Source of the DNA: an uncultured Collinsella sp.
Lineage (GTDB): Bacteria > Actinomycetota > Coriobacteriia > Coriobacteriales > Coriobacteriaceae
Direction of reading: 5' to 3'
Length of the DNA: 6,320 nucleotides
Assembly: GCA_900754385.1 (NCBI GenBank)
Contig: CAAECP010000218.1
Span: 1 to 6,320 of the forward strand
Shown: positions 6,150-6,320 of the stretch, in pieces
Layout of the letters: each line of letters begins with the position of its first letter
Position numbering within the stretch: the first letter of the stretch is position 1
Notes under the pieces: model-generated
What the model was told of the DNA's origin: nothing
Databases searched by the model: none
What the model saw: only the letters and a program-made list of their open reading frames with translations
Made by a program: the position numbers and the translations under genes

Positions 6150-6167
6150 GCGGGGCTGGGTTTGCTC

Positions 6168-6198
6168 TTGAGCCGGAGTCCTCTCCATGCGCTACCAT
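6168..6198 (+). promoter_or_regulatory. Candidate promoter for the gene at 6277
   Basis: TTGAGC at 6168-6173 and TACCAT at 6193-6198 are 19 bases apart; each matches four of six consensus positions. The spacing is two bases longer than ideal. If real, transcription would start near 6205 and give a leader of roughly 70 bases. Confidence 0.35.
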
Positions 6199-6223
6199 GA
6201 CAGGCAATGAAATCCGCCGCATC

Positions 6224-6250
6224 CCCGCCGAGCTTGCCCCGGCGGGCTTT
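6224..6250 (+). terminator. Terminator-like hairpin in the leader of the last gene
   Basis: CCCGCCG at 6224-6230 pairs with CGGCGGG at 6240-6246 around a nine-base loop, followed by C and four T (6248-6251). It lies after the candidate promoter and 26 bases before the next start codon. It could end nth transcription or act as an attenuator in the leader. CCGGC at 6239-6243 could instead pair with GCCGG at 6263-6267, which overlaps the ribosome binding site. Confidence 0.5.
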
Positions 6251-6276
6251 TGGCGTTGCAATGCCGGAGGAACAGC

Positions 6277-6320
6277 ATGCTCATTCACCGTATAGCCGCG
6301 CAGCTCTACACTGCCGAGGC
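6277..6320 (+). CDS. Start of an unidentified protein gene (cut by window end)
   Basis: The ATG at 6277 follows GGAGG (6266-6270) by six bases, a strong start. Only 15 residues can be read (MLIHRIAAQLYTAEA) before the window ends; the frame stays open. That is too little to name a family. The hairpin and possible promoter upstream suggest it begins its own transcript rather than belonging to nth. Confidence 0.6.
   Translation, partial: MLIHRIAAQLYTAE

Noticed and set aside
6074..6295. 73-aa plus-strand open frame spanning the end of nth
   Set aside because: It begins inside nth in another frame, runs through both candidate terminator hairpins and overlaps the better-supported start at 6277 in a different frame.
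1..6320. CRISPR array, insertion sequence, tRNA or rRNA
   Set aside because: No regularly spaced repeats, transposase motifs, or tRNA/rRNA signatures were seen anywhere in the window.

Overview
The window suggests a Gram-positive, high-GC gut actinobacterium of the class Coriobacteriia, most likely Collinsella or a close relative. This is inferred from the G/C-rich third codon positions, strong GGAGG-type ribosome binding sites and the look of the RmuC and endonuclease III proteins; no search was run. All genes I accept read rightward (+).

Left end (1-405): no protein gene I can support. It opens with a 78-nt, near-perfect long hairpin and then a textbook rho-independent terminator at 125-152. 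Together they look like the 3' end of a transcript entering from outside the window. A roughly 250-nt spacer follows. At 406-840 is a 144-aa single-pass membrane protein of unknown function.

Middle (841-2054): a small, visibly more A+T-rich two-gene operon. The first gene is a DUF6036/AbiEii-like nucleotidyltransferase. The second is a helix-turn-helix protein whose TTG start overlaps the stop of the first by four bases. An A+T-rich inverted repeat lies just upstream. This is the window's best candidate for an accessory system: a nucleotidyltransferase toxin with a DNA-binding, probably self-regulating partner, in toxin-first order. It looks inserted between housekeeping genes.

Right part (2106-6320): conserved chromosomal genes with about 60% or more G+C in the lines I counted. 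They are rmuC (membrane-anchored, coiled-coil, nuclease-like protein linked to recombination), a complete 600-aa half-size ABC exporter (membrane domain plus ATPase), and nth (endonuclease III, base-excision repair, 4Fe-4S). The first codons of another gene follow at 6277. Hairpins lie in the rmuC/ABC gap and in the leader of the last gene. rmuC and nth both concern DNA integrity, but the ABC gene between them has its own spacing and ribosome binding site, and I see no evidence of one shared operon. Apart from the nucleotidyltransferase/HTH pair and the left-edge hairpin, the window is ordinary.
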